A stretch of DNA of 64,000 bases from Owenia fusiformis. Its lineage: Eukaryota > Annelida > Polychaeta > Sabellida > Oweniidae. Below, piece after piece: positions 1 through 10,525 of this stretch. The notes beneath the pieces are model-generated. The model was not told the origin of the DNA, ran no database searches, and was given only the letters and a program-made list of their open reading frames with translations. Position 1 is the stretch's first letter; each line of letters begins with the position of its first letter. The DNA is taken from the NCBI GenBank assembly GCA_903813345.2, contig CAIIXF020000001.1, positions 8,437,098 through 8,501,097 of the forward strand. The letters are read 5' to 3'. The position numbers and the translations under genes were made by a program.

Positions 1-237
1 TGGCTTGAGAAAATACATTTTATACAGTGGATATTTACATGTGCAATAATTTACATAGATGCAGTGTTCAGATAGGATGAAGATGAGTGATGACGTTATG
101 ACATTTGGCAAAGTACCGTAGCTATGACACCGGTTTCACAATATTTTGTTAATAAAATCTGATGATAGATTTATAAGTATGGAGTTAAGCTTTTAATTAT
201 CTGATCTTGGTCTTAATAGAAATCAAGATAAATAAAA

Positions 238-907
238 CACGGTGTATAACCCAAACGCTCCTACATGCACGACGGAGCGTTACATTTACGCGGAAACGCT
301 CCGAAGCGAAATAAAATGGCGGCTAATGAAGATTCCACTATGACCGTAAGTGTTGTTTCTCTCGTTTCTCTTACATATCACATGTTATGGTGAAATATTA
401 TGTATCATTCGATGAACAATACCGTGAGCAAAGATCTTATTTATTCAACTTCTGGTGGTAAACTGTTATTTGCTTGATCAAAGCTCCGTAGTGTAGATCG
501 AACGAATCTGAAGATGACGTTTCGACCACAAATTACGAATGGAATTTGACTAAAATATACGTTGGTGCTCTAATCTTGGCTCAACTAATCACATGTATCG
601 ACAAAAGGGGTTTTGACCGGTAGAATGACAAATACGTTTTTGAATTTTGATAACTATACTGCTTCGTATAGCTCTTCCTAATTGCTTCAAACGTCAACAG
701 CCAGCCACGTACAACATGAATATCACACCCATCGAATGGTATACTCGAAATATGTAACTCATACCTCTTATTCCCATTATTGGGGAAATCGTCAGACGGC
801 TCATCATTCCCGCCAGCCAGTTTTCCTACTCCGGAGCATTTCTTTGTTTAATTTCAGTAATGAAACGCTCCGTCGTGCATGTAGGAGCGTTTGGGTTATA
901 CACCGTG
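238..907. mobile_element. Non-autonomous DNA transposon with perfect 44-bp terminal inverted repeats
   Basis: The first 44 bases from 238 and the reverse complement of the last 44 bases up to 907 are identical; the ends start CACGGTGTATAACCC. The element is flanked on both sides by TAAAA (233-237 and 908-912), a 5-bp target-site duplication. It has no transposase-sized reading frame, so it would be moved in trans. A CAC-type first heptamer with a 5-bp duplication is the pattern known for Transib/RAG-like transposases; that assignment is inference, the inverted ends and flanking repeat are seen directly. Confidence 0.85.
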
Positions 908-912
908 TAAAA

Positions 913-2340
913 GAGACCGACTTGGGCAAAGCGAAAAGAAATGTTACATTTTGAATTATAAATCTGGCGCCGTTTTCAATAACTTTTACTCCTAGCGTTA
1001 TTGGACTTCAAACAGAAAAGAAGGTTAGTCGCAAATGATATACTAAAATGTACTCATTGCATGGAGTCAGTTAATTTCCTTTGGAATAACGAAACATATG
1101 AGTTAAAAATAATTTGTGAAGTTTTCTTAGTGTTTTTTATGAAAAATAGCATGTCCCGAGGGAACTTCCGTGGGAGGGTGTATATCAAATTCTAAATGCG
1201 CAAACTACTAAATGATTATCTCAATCATCAGGTGATGTTATGATTATAAATGTACCCGATAATAATTTAAGTCTAGTCACATTTCATGTGGTTGACGATC
1301 ATTTTGCTACTAACATTTTCTGTTTCAGAAGCACCTAGGATTTAAGCGCATGAGACTTTGAATGGGGATCAGGATCCCGTGAATGAGGGCGGGAGCCCAA
1401 GTTAGGCTTACTGACGTTATTTGTTTGCTGATTTTTGCCTTATTGAATTGATCATCATACCTGACAATAACCCAACTCATAGCCGAAATCATGATGATTC
1501 TTATTCACAATTGTTAGTGTGAGAGACTGAGATAGATGGCACAAACACAATAGTTTAACAGCTTTGAGCTGATATGTGCGATCCTCCTCCAATGAAGAAA
1601 TAGGGCAGACTCAAAAAGTCCTCTACGCTCCTCTATGTTCATTGTGAGGAATATGTATCCCATGGACCTTTTATGTTGACTGTGTCTGGCGATAACTAAT
1701 TTTTTATACTGCTCAATATATATTTATATAAAACTAATCGGTGATATTCATAGATTCATAGATTTAATTGTTTCTAAGACATTCCGTTTCTTTTCCAATA
1801 TAGAGCACTTCACTCAAGCCACGAATCTCTTTCACATTTGATCAATATAAAAGTTGAAAAAATGAAATTTTAGATTGAGATATAAATGCATATACCATTA
1901 GCCATGGGGTTTAAGAAGCGTTTCTCAAAATATTTTTATTACCCTTCAAACAATTACTTGATTGTGCATCAAAACGTAAATAAACTCTTAAATTGCTGGT
2001 GTCGATGATGGTGCACACATAGGCTTACATTGATTCATGTTTCAAAATAAATTTTGAGTTTAAAGATGAAATAATGTATTAAGTTTGAATTATTTAATCA
2101 CATGAACAAAAATGAATTGCAATAGTTGTTGTTTATCTTAACAAGAGAATTTTATTAAGATAATTATTGAAATACATTGTTTTGAGTTTCCCTAAAGGTA
2201 ATTAATTTCAAGATTTCGTTTTCTAAGCTAAATAATATGCCAAGTCAATTCGTCGATCGACAAAATGAATGTACAAATTAGACACACATGTCTTCTTACA
2301 TCAAAATACAACATTGTTACGAATAGGTCAATCACTCCTC
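913..2340. other. Intergenic, no gene seen
   Basis: AT-rich sequence with only short reading frames that have no recognisable domain. It lies between the 670-bp transposon and a small hairpin. A phrase around 1155-1330 (stretches resembling the sequence around 15466-15620) recurs in the duplicated block at 15.4 kb, so part of it is repeat-derived. Confidence 0.5.
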
Positions 2341-2354
2341 CTTGTGATATTGAA

Positions 2355-2462
2355 CAAATATTTCACTCTATTGAGGTGAATACCTGTACATCTTTCACAA
2401 GTGATATTCCACGAAGCCCGAAAGTGCTACAGGTATTCACCGAAAATAGAGTGAAATATTTG
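2355..2462. repeat. Short foldback (imperfect hairpin)
   Basis: The bases from 2355 (CAAATATTTCACTCTATTG) are matched by their reverse complement ending at 2462, and the adjoining GTGAATACCTGTA is matched by TACAGGTATTCAC. The arms are about 34 bases with a loop of about 40. It is probably a tiny MITE remnant; no function is implied. Confidence 0.6.
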
Positions 2463-2812
2463 TTTTATTATATATGCATGTACACTCTAACATCAACTTT
2501 TCGTCTTCAGATATTTTTACGAATCTACTCGGTTCGTCTGCCATTTTGACTTACACTTTACTAAATTATTTACACTGAACGAAAACAAATTCTTTGAAAA
2601 TTCCCGGGAGTGTGGGATATCGCTAGATATCTCACGGTTGTCTTATCTGATTAGCATTGCCATTGAATATCGCCAGATATCCCACGACATGTGTCCCGGT
2701 TTTGACCAATCATAATGTCGCTAGCTAGATAGTGATATAATAATAAGTGTTATTTAACAGTGTCGCTGATGGTCGCTTAGGTTTTTAAACAATAACGCCA
2801 TAATTTACACAT

Positions 2813-3349
2813 TTAAGGTCGTATTTTATTGCAATTAAAGCATGTAAATATTTCTCCAATGAGTATCCCCTTTACACGAGAACATTTCCCGGAATCATGA
2901 AACCAGTCGTGGCATTTAGAGCACTTGGACTGATCCATTCGAAATGCGATTGTAAATACGAATAATAGTTGACACTGCATGCCTTGCAAATATTTACAGT
3001 GTCTGTTCTTTTTATCGGGCCTCTCCCTTTCTTCTTCTCTCTGAAGACTTTGAACTTGTAGATGGGGTTCTAAAGGCCGACGCTTCAATGTGGTTGAAAG
3101 AGTGGAAACGTCGTAGGGTGTCGATGCTTTACTTGACGTACTGGGTGTCGGGTGTGCTCGTCGTGTGGTCAGTTTTGGTTTTAAAGATGGTAGCTCGGTG
3201 ACCAGCTTAGCTGCCTGCTGGGTCTTCCTCACGGTAATAAGGTTGTTCCTTTGCCAACCACAGGGTGAGAATGACATATCTGTTCTGCATGCGTCAAAAT
3301 AGCACGATAATTCTCGCGTTTCAACAATATTATCGGAAACCCCTCTCAC
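2813..3349 (-). CDS. PHD-finger-like protein fragment, probably transposon-encoded
   Basis: A 178-codon open frame. Its C-terminus has a zinc-finger arrangement: CSKCHDWFH, then C about five residues on, then FTCFNC before the stop. This fits the second half of a PHD finger (Cys-x2-Cys-x2-Trp-Phe-His ... Cys-x2-Cys). Upstream is a basic, Ser/Thr-rich stretch with no domain I recognise, and the stretch before CSKC looks read through an intron or decayed. PHD fingers at the C-terminus of repeat-borne genes are common in marine invertebrate genomes, and the surroundings are all repeats, so I infer a mobile-element gene. The annotated start is only the limit of the open frame; the true exon limits are unknown. 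Confidence 0.4.
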   Translation of the reverse strand: MRGVSDNIVETRELSCYFDACRTDMSFSPCGWQRNNLITVRKTQQAAKLVTELPSLKPKLTTRRAHPTPSTSSKASTPYDVSTLSTTLKRRPLEPHLQVQSLQREEERERPDKKNRHCKYLQGMQCQLLFVFTIAFRMDQSKCSKCHDWFHDSGKCSRVKGILIGEIFTCFNCNKIRP

Positions 3350-3527
3350 AGCATTGATTCGAAAGGTACCTGGTAAGCTTACTGGTTTAAGTCCAGTCGC
3401 CTTATCTTCAATGTTTTAATAATGCGTTCTGGGATTTCTTGGATTTTCATTTGTGTCCTGGCAGTTTCACTTTTAGACTCTGAGCGTTCCCTTCAGTCTG
3501 GCGTGTTTTGATTGTTTCTATATAGGC

Positions 3528-3737
3528 CTACACTTGGCGTATGCGTGCCCTGTATTCCCGGGATGCTTTGTTGTTCTTTTCTCTGATCTGTTGAAGAGCT
3601 TCAGCAGACAGGTTATTTCTCGGTGTATACGTTCTTGCTCTAAGTAGCCTTTGATATCTTTCTTTTTCTTTCTCTCCCTGTACTGTAAGCCTAGTCTGTA
3701 GGGAACGACGGCACTTCTTGGCGTTGGTGAGTGCCAT
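3528..3737 (-). CDS. Basic helical N-terminal exon, unidentified
   Basis: A 69-codon frame beginning ATG GCA CTC ACC, rich in Arg/Lys/Glu, ending in a motif NNKASREYRARIRQ that resembles the basic region of DNA-binding proteins and the N-terminus of multicopy genes in invertebrates. It lies about 180 bases upstream, on the same strand, of the PHD-finger fragment and may be its first exon, with the stretch between as intron or decayed sequence. No donor of good quality was seen at the end of the frame. Function unknown. Confidence 0.3.
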   Translation of the reverse strand: MALTNAKKCRRSLQTRLTVQGEKEKERYQRLLRARTYTPRNNLSAEALQQIREKNNKASREYRARIRQV

Positions 3738-5230
3738 ATTCTTATATCATCAGAAAGGTCTGATAAGTAAGACAGATATACTAATGAGAGTGTGGGAAGT
3801 TATGCACATTAATAAAATGTCACAAAACTGATTATCCCAATGAAATATCTATTGTTTTACAATAGTGGCAAGAAATACATTTCGTCTAGTGGTACACTGA
3901 ACGAAACGTTTATGAATTAAGAAATATCGGGGAATGTGCATCTATATTTGTCAGTGATTTTATAAGACTATGAACTGCTCAATCATCCCAATTCTTGTGT
4001 CACATTACCTTAGCATTTTAAGACAAACAGAATATGCATCATAAGTAAATAACATGATCTGCTTAATAGATTCAATTTTACTTATCACTATACGTTGTAG
4101 TCACAGTGAACAATATACTGTAGGCTAAATCCTTAGCTCGGTATCACTGTAAAATACTACACATACAACAAAATAGTCATTCAATGAATGTAAGTTCATT
4201 CAACAAATATATAGCGTTCGATTATACATGTGATCTACTTAATATGTGGATAGTATTTTGGAGTCGTATGTGGTGGAGTCGTTGATGGTCGTAAATATCT
4301 CAATCTTTACGTGGTCAAAGAATAACATCAACAAAGCGTATTTTTATATAATCAATATATATTGAGACAAACCGTCAACACCATTACTTAACATTGAAAC
4401 CTGATTTTGATTGAAATCAGAGTGCAAAGACAACGTACTTGTAGAGTCGATGATGATTTTGAAAAATAGTACTTTACGTCGAAAAATACGTAACAAGCTA
4501 AATATGTTATATTCAAATGTATTGTAAAAATGTTTTACATCCGTTAATAAGGCAATTTATAATTTAAAGAAGTAAACGAGGAATTATCATGAATAGTGCA
4601 GAGGCTTCTCGACACTGTTGATTTCAAGCATGGTGTCGATGATGGTGCCTTCGAGGGCTACACATACTTAATGTCGATTTTCCAATAGTAAATTAGCAAA
4701 TAAATTAATTCCAGCTAACGCACAATAGACACGATGCAGTCTTTGTGATGAAATAGTCAATTATTATAACAAAATACGTTTCAGAATATAAAAAGTTACT
4801 GTCAATCAACATAAGGGTGATCGGTTACAAGGCAAAAAATGATAGTTTGGAATGTTCGACGATTGATAATGCGTTCAGCTTTTATAACCCTGATATAAAA
4901 ACTAAATGATATTTTGCAGGATTAAGAGACGTTTAATTTGATACCAAATACTCATGGTAGAGCGTATATTAAATAGCGGAATAAAAACATATAGTCATGT
5001 TACATAAAATTCGTTATAATGAAAGGAATACGTGGCTTGAGTGACTTACCAATATTCACCTGGAAGAGTGATTCTTTAAGACCGTCGTGGAATCCAATGT
5101 ATCTGTTGCAGTATATCTATCTGCTCACTTGGTAAGCTGTATGAGAAATGAATACAACCATGTCCACACATGACTTTATTGTATATTTTCTTTTTACTTT
5201 TTCTTTTGTATTTACTTGTTAAAAGACATT
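3738..5230. other. Intergenic, no gene seen
   Basis: AT-rich DNA without a supported exon. Phrases such as TGGTGTCGATGATGGTG recur (near 1996 and 4630), hinting at an old dispersed repeat. Confidence 0.5.
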
Positions 5231-5234
5231 TTAT

Positions 5235-6145
5235 CTGATGAGTTACTCCAATAAGTAACCTAATTATGATTCTACTCGAAAGAGTCCAAGAGTCACTCGG
5301 ATGATTTACTAAAATAAGACGAAGAGTGACTCATATGAGACACGGTTAATAAATGAGTAATGAGTCAATCAAATGAGTTATTGTAAATCACTCGCAGGAG
5401 TCACTTAAATGAGTCAAGGAGTTACTGAGTTGATGAGTTACTCGAATGAGTAAATGAGTCATTCGAATGAGCCCAGGAATTGCTTATATGAGTTGATGAT
5501 TCACTCGAATGAGTAAATGAGACACTCTAATGAGTCGATGAGTCACTCGAACGAGTAAATGAGTCACTCTTATGAGTTGATGAGTCACTCGAATGAGTTG
5601 ATGAGCCATTCTAACGAGTTAATGAGTCACTCAAGTGAGTAATGTGTAGTCACTCGAGTGAGTAAATGAGGAATGTGTCACTCTTATGAATTGATGAGTC
5701 ACTCGAATGAGTCGATGAGCTACTTATATGAGTAATGAGTCACTCTTATGAGTTGATGAGTCACTCGAATGAGTAAATGAGTCACTCGAATGAGTAAATG
5801 AGTAACAACTCGAATGAGTAAATGAGCTTCACGAATGATTCGATGAATTTAAATGAGTACTGAGTCACTCTGATGAGTTCATGAGTTACTCGAATGATTG
5901 AATGAGTCACTCTGATGAGTTGATAAGTTACTAGAATGAGTAATAAGGCACTTGAATGAGTAAAAGAATCACTCGAATGAGTCAATGAATTACTCAAATG
6001 AGTAATGAGTCACTCGGATATGCAAATATGAGTTACTCTTATGAGTTGATAAGTCACTCGAATGAGTCAATGAGCAATGAAAATCTAGCTTGAGTCAATA
6101 CGTAACTCGGATGAGTCAATGAGTCACTCGAACGAGTCAATGATC
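5235..6145. repeat. Minisatellite built on TGAGTCA / ACTCGAATGAG
   Basis: About 0.9 kb of degenerate tandem repeat, unit roughly 15-24 bases, of the form TGAGTCACTCGAATGAGTAAA with variants GTTGATGAG and GAATGAG. By eye about 19 exact TGAGTCA heptamers occur, most followed by CTC. TGAGTCA is the consensus AP-1/TRE site (established knowledge). Reading frames across it are simply open repeat. Its right edge abuts the 3' end of the minus-strand retroelement at about 6146. Confidence 0.9.
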
Positions 6146-6974
6146 GACAGACCGCCATTATATTTACCCAAAATGCCCAACTTTTTAAAACATACGTTGG
6201 TGTTGCTGTATGCACTTGTCCTATCATCAGCAATGTGCCTGGTTTCATTGTTATTTCGGGTCTTTCAACATTGTATACCGCTCTACCAGGTGACCCCACC
6301 AGAGTGGTGTGAGACAAGTGTGTGCTATTCAAGCTAAATACTTCTTATTAGTGTCTTATTTTGTTTTCCAGTTATCTGCTCGTTTGATCCAGATCCATTT
6401 TGATGCTTCCTCTGCTGATCTTGTGATACTTCCAATTTCTCTCTTTCTTGAATTGCCATTTATCCCTAAAATCCATAATGTTCTCCAGAGTGATTGTCCT
6501 GCGAAACCTCGACAGCCAACTTCTACTGGTTCACACCTGGCGGTGTATCCCTTATTTCTACACTGCTCCACTAGTTCTGCGTATTTTTCCCTCTTCCTTT
6601 CTTGAGCTTCTTGAATATTTTTCTCCCAAGGCACTGTCAGTTCAATTAATACTATGTGTTTTGATACTTGTGACATTAATACAATATCTGGTCTGAGAGA
6701 ACTCTTCTGGGAATTTCAGCTGTTTTTCTAAGTCTACCATCAGGTTCCAGTCATTTGCTGTGTGTAATATTCCAGTTGGCTTCTTTACTTCCTTTGTTGT
6801 GTCCTCTCCAGCTTTAACGAAGTTAATATAACGAGTTCCCTGTTTCTTGTGTTTTTTCCTCATTTCTGTGTCGATGACTTGTGCTATTTCTTTCAGTACT
6901 TGGTCGTGTCTCCATCTGAATCTTCCATCTGATAATCCTTTGCTACAAGCTGTCATAATGCCGTATTTTATCAC
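6146..6974 (-). pseudogene. Retroelement ORF C-terminal part, frameshifted (3' half)
   Basis: Two overlapping frames join into one protein-like region typical of the far C-terminus of a repeated reverse-transcriptase-type ORF in aquatic animals: GRFRWRHDQVLKEIA (about 6880-6930), then DWNLMVDLEKQL (about 6720-6760), then RPDIVLM, IELTVPWEK, EVGCRGFAGQSLW and ASKWIWIKR in a second frame. The switch needs one frameshift near 6690-6700, so the copy is dead. A further frame (6146-6300) with SHTTLVGSPGRAVYNVE is probably the element's 3' tail. The remaining C-terminal part lies at 8246-8930, displaced by an insertion. Family assignment rests on remembered similarity, not on a search. Confidence 0.6.
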
Positions 6975-8245
6975 GTGAGTTCAGAGTGACATGCACGACA
7001 TGTAAGTTTAGTCTGAGCTGATCGCGATGTTGAACAATTTCTTCTCGGAATTTGTCCAGAGAAATCAGCGATTCTAAATTAAGGTAGGATCTCCCATTTC
7101 TTCCTGTACAAGTTTTAACTTTTCTCTATCGAATCCTAAAGTTTTGGATGAAGATATGAAGCATACGGTTAAAAACGAAGCGATTAATTTGACGATCTGA
7201 TTTTGCAATTTGCAATGGCCAATTTACTGCAAGTCTGCGTGTATTTGACAAGAGATAGCGCCAAGTCTTGTATCCGAATGCTTGTTAAGCCACTCAAAAA
7301 CAAGATCCATATTTTCTAAAGGACGATTCTCGGTTTGGAGAACGAAGTTCATCAATCTAAATGAGCATTATCCCTGCTTCGGACAAATTTGATTTTTTTA
7401 CATAATATAGATTTGAATGTCCTCTTTTGAATAGTCATAATTTAATTTGGGTAATATTTCTAGATTTTTCGCAAAAAAATATTAGCGCAGTACACTTATG
7501 AACTTTTTTCCCAAAATCGAGACTTGTATTTTATTGAATCGGTCTAATTGAGCGTTATCCCTGCTTCAGACCAATTTGTTATTTTTACATCTTGTAGATT
7601 CAAATGTCCTCTTTTGAATATTCATAGTTTAATTTGGGTAATATTTCTATATTTTTCATGAAAAAAATATTAGCCCAGAAGACTGTTCTCCAAACCGAGA
7701 ATCGTCCTTTGATAACTTTGCAGAGAGCCCGTTTTCATAACCTGTTTTCCGCGTCTAAATTCAAACTGAGTAGGATTATAGGATCGCTGGGATTCTCAGT
7801 CAATGGCAACGGGTCTTCATTCCAGAACGCACATTTTTTTAGTTGATTCTCCGTCATAGTACTTGTCTAAAGTCCATATCTGCTCTTTTACTGGCATACT
7901 TGGACATATTTCCCCTCCTTAAATTGTCCTCCTTAAATAACACCCTCTCGCCGATTTATATATAGCCATTTCCCAGAACCCGGGAGTCAGAATCGCTGAT
8001 GTTTGCCATATTGAACATGTTGAAATATGTACTGTAATATCTGTAATACTAGGCATTGCCTGCTACGCGTAAGGGTCACGTGACTAGCGCGATACAGGAA
8101 AAATGGGGAATTTCGAAACAACAATTTTTGGGCACTTTTATTGCAAATTTCAGGTATTTATAAGTGTTTGTGGTATAAAATATAATCCACAGATATACAT
8201 GAACATCCAAACTACATATTTTATTACGTTTTGGAGCCTTTTTTG
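6966..8245. mobile_element. Insertion of about 1.28 kb inside the retroelement
   Basis: The retroelement protein is interrupted between a segment ending near 8250 and one resuming near 6950, so the DNA between was inserted later. Inside it are inverted arms (GACGATTCTCGGTTTGGAGA near 7320 and its complement near 7685-7706) and a direct repeat: about 110 bases from 7378 recur from 7567, both ending in an AATATTAGC-CAG phrase. No open frame of note. Ends are approximate and I could not define a target duplication. Confidence 0.5.
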
Positions 8246-8930
8246 CTTTTAAAATGACATCTTTAAGTTTGACATCCCTCCGCATAATGGCCACTGACTG
8301 TGCACTATCGGCTAGCCCCATGGTGACTAGATTAGTTGGAGTTGGTAACACATCATATGTTGCTTTTAGCAGAAAGCTAATAGTTTGTGGCTGCTCCTTC
8401 CATAAATCATTCCACGTTAGCTTTCTTTCTCTGACGCCTTCCCATTTCATCCATTTGCCTTGTTTCTTCATCTCAATAGCCTTAACTCGTCTTTCTTCCT
8501 CAAGACTCTCCCTTACCTCTTGCTGTATTAGGTCTCTCTTCTCGCGATCTGATGCTTCGTTCCAGAGTGGTTTACTACCGAATCCTAAACCCTGTCTTCC
8601 TTTGGCTACCCTCCCCACCAAAACCTTTTGCTCGAGCCTGTCCTCTGCTCTTGTTAGCTCCTCTTCAGCATTCCACTTCCTCCCAGTCTTCTCCTGGGTG
8701 CTGCTCTTGGAAATCTTGTTGTCTCTGGCGTTCCTTATCATTAAATTTTCCTGACTTTGGTGACCTTGTATTCTTCTGTCATTGCTTTGATTGGTAGGTG
8801 GAGCATGTTTGATTCTCCATAGAATCCTGCACTACTGAAGCTTTTTGGTACTCCGAACCACTTGCGAAGATACTTATTTGTTTTCCTTTCTAACATCTCG
8901 ACTGTTGTCATTGGCACTGCATACACAAGC
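8246..8930 (-). pseudogene. Retroelement ORF C-terminal part, frameshifted (5' half of remnant)
   Basis: The first frame (8926 down to about 8745) carries LRKWFGVPKSFSSAGFYG and LPIKAMTEEYKV; after one frameshift near 8744 a second frame continues RNARDNKIS, EKTGRKWNAEEEL, VGRVAKGRQGLG, RKLTWNDLWK, and LLKATYDVLPTPTNL. This order matches the region after the polymerase domain in the same kind of retroelement as at 6146-6974. The polymerase itself is missing: the copy begins abruptly at about 8930, as 5'-truncated LINE copies do. Near 8270-8300 a further frameshift precedes the insertion. Confidence 0.6.
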
Positions 8931-8935
8931 AGTTC

Positions 8936-10525
8936 TTAACTTTCAGATATAGAAATATCCCTGAAAATGACCGTGAGTTGTATGTAGAATGTAACATTTT
9001 ATTCACTATAAGATTACACCATATGATCCAAAAATATGTTTTTCATTTTCATGGATAATCCACACAGATTAACACCCGGGTATTTTATTTCTAGAACTTC
9101 ACAGTGCTTGGAATCATTGTTACGAGGTCTTTGAATAACAAGAATATCGTATTGAATAGGTTTTACTTATGGGAATACTTGCTTAAAGTCTCTCAGTGGT
9201 ACCAAATCTAAAAAAATCATTTATGATCTTATGTCGCTGCGCTCAAGCGCACATAAATGTCAAGTAACCATTATACAACAAACTAGAGGAACTGTCCTGG
9301 TTCTCATGAATTAGACTCCTAATAACAAACCATTCAAAGTCACATAATCTAATATTTTGATATATTAGAAAAACAAAATACAAAATATCTGTTTCAGAAT
9401 ATCACCACAAAATGAACAGGAGCAAAATAAGTTAGTATGTTGTTTCACTTGATCAGAGAAATAAGATCAGATTACACCATTTTGCATTAAGAAATCCAAA
9501 TTTTCTTTTGGGAGAACCCCAACCGACCCATCCCCATGATTCGCCCTTGCAGATACCAAAAGTTTTCCAGCAATGTTCCATTCTCCTCGGTCCACCCATG
9601 GGCATTCAATAGAGGTCCACCTGAAAAAGATTCTTCTGCCGCACACTGGGTGGGGCTAGAATACATGGGAATGTATCGGGAAGAGTCACTTAATTTCATG
9701 ATCTAACAAGTAATTCAATTTGGATCAACTTAAAACACCATTGGAATGTAACCATATGATCTTATTGACATGTGGATTGTGATTTCACATTACAACTGTG
9801 ATCCTTATGAGAGTAAATGAACTTTTAAAGGTTTTTCAACATTGTGTCAATGGGGATTTAGCCCGACCTTTTTTAGGCAACTAGAAAATCTTTAGAATTT
9901 GAATAAAGGTAAGTAACGGTGCAAATCAAAGTTGTTTTGATAGAAAATTATACACAGACACAGAATTCAAATATGCGATCAAATAGAAGAAAATGTCTTC
10001 AATGGTTAAAAATGCAGATCTCATTAGCCTAAAAACAAGACTTTAACGAGATTTATGGAAAAGAACCATTGTGCGCCATTTTTGGTGTTTTAGGCTCTTT
10101 TCAAGGAGGATTGGCTCCCAGAGTGCAACATCGATATTTTTGCCATATATGGCATGTTGTGATTACAAAATTCGAATGAAACAGCCCCCATTTTGTTCAC
10201 TTCAACATTTGAATCGTGAATTTCGGTCTTATTTCCAAACGAAAAATTCCAAAACTCAGAGCGTAGATCCGACGAGAAGACCGTCAGCAGAGAATTACTC
10301 CCAACCACACCAGTGACGGGGATATCCAGGTGCCCAGGTATTTTACCAGTATGTTAATAGCCCGGGGTTAATCGTAACATCTGGGTAAAATATTTGGATA
10401 CAAATAGACCTCCTTCTTGATGAAAATAAAAATTTGCTCCGACGGAAGTTCATCCATTTTGGTAAAAAGCGGCGTCTTTATATACAGGTGGGGACCAGTC
10501 CCCCTTAGTTCTTTAAACAGTTGGT
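8936..10525. other. Region downstream of ebony; one doubtful exon, otherwise no gene seen
   Basis: This stretch follows the ebony stop codon on its own strand and may hold its 3' UTR. Most is AT-rich without domains. On the minus strand, after a TTTTTCAG acceptor ending near 9630, one frame (about 9629-9470) reads a tryptophan- and glycine-containing segment, including GEWNIAGKLL and GVLPKENLDFL, then stops. It has an SH3-like flavour but is too short to call. Confidence 0.4.
9470..9629 (-). other. Possible unidentified terminal exon
   Basis: After a polypyrimidine-CAG on the minus strand the sequence GTGGACCTCTATTG opens a frame of about 50 codons with CPWVDRGEWNIAGKL and SVGVLPKENLDFLM before a stop. 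The G-x-LP ending recalls the end of SH3-like folds. No partner exon was identified, so it may belong to a decayed element or be chance. Confidence 0.2.

Noticed and set aside
8254-8797. Plus-strand 166-codon frame
   Set aside because: Antisense to the retroelement remnant, no domain; the minus strand carries the recognisable order of motifs.
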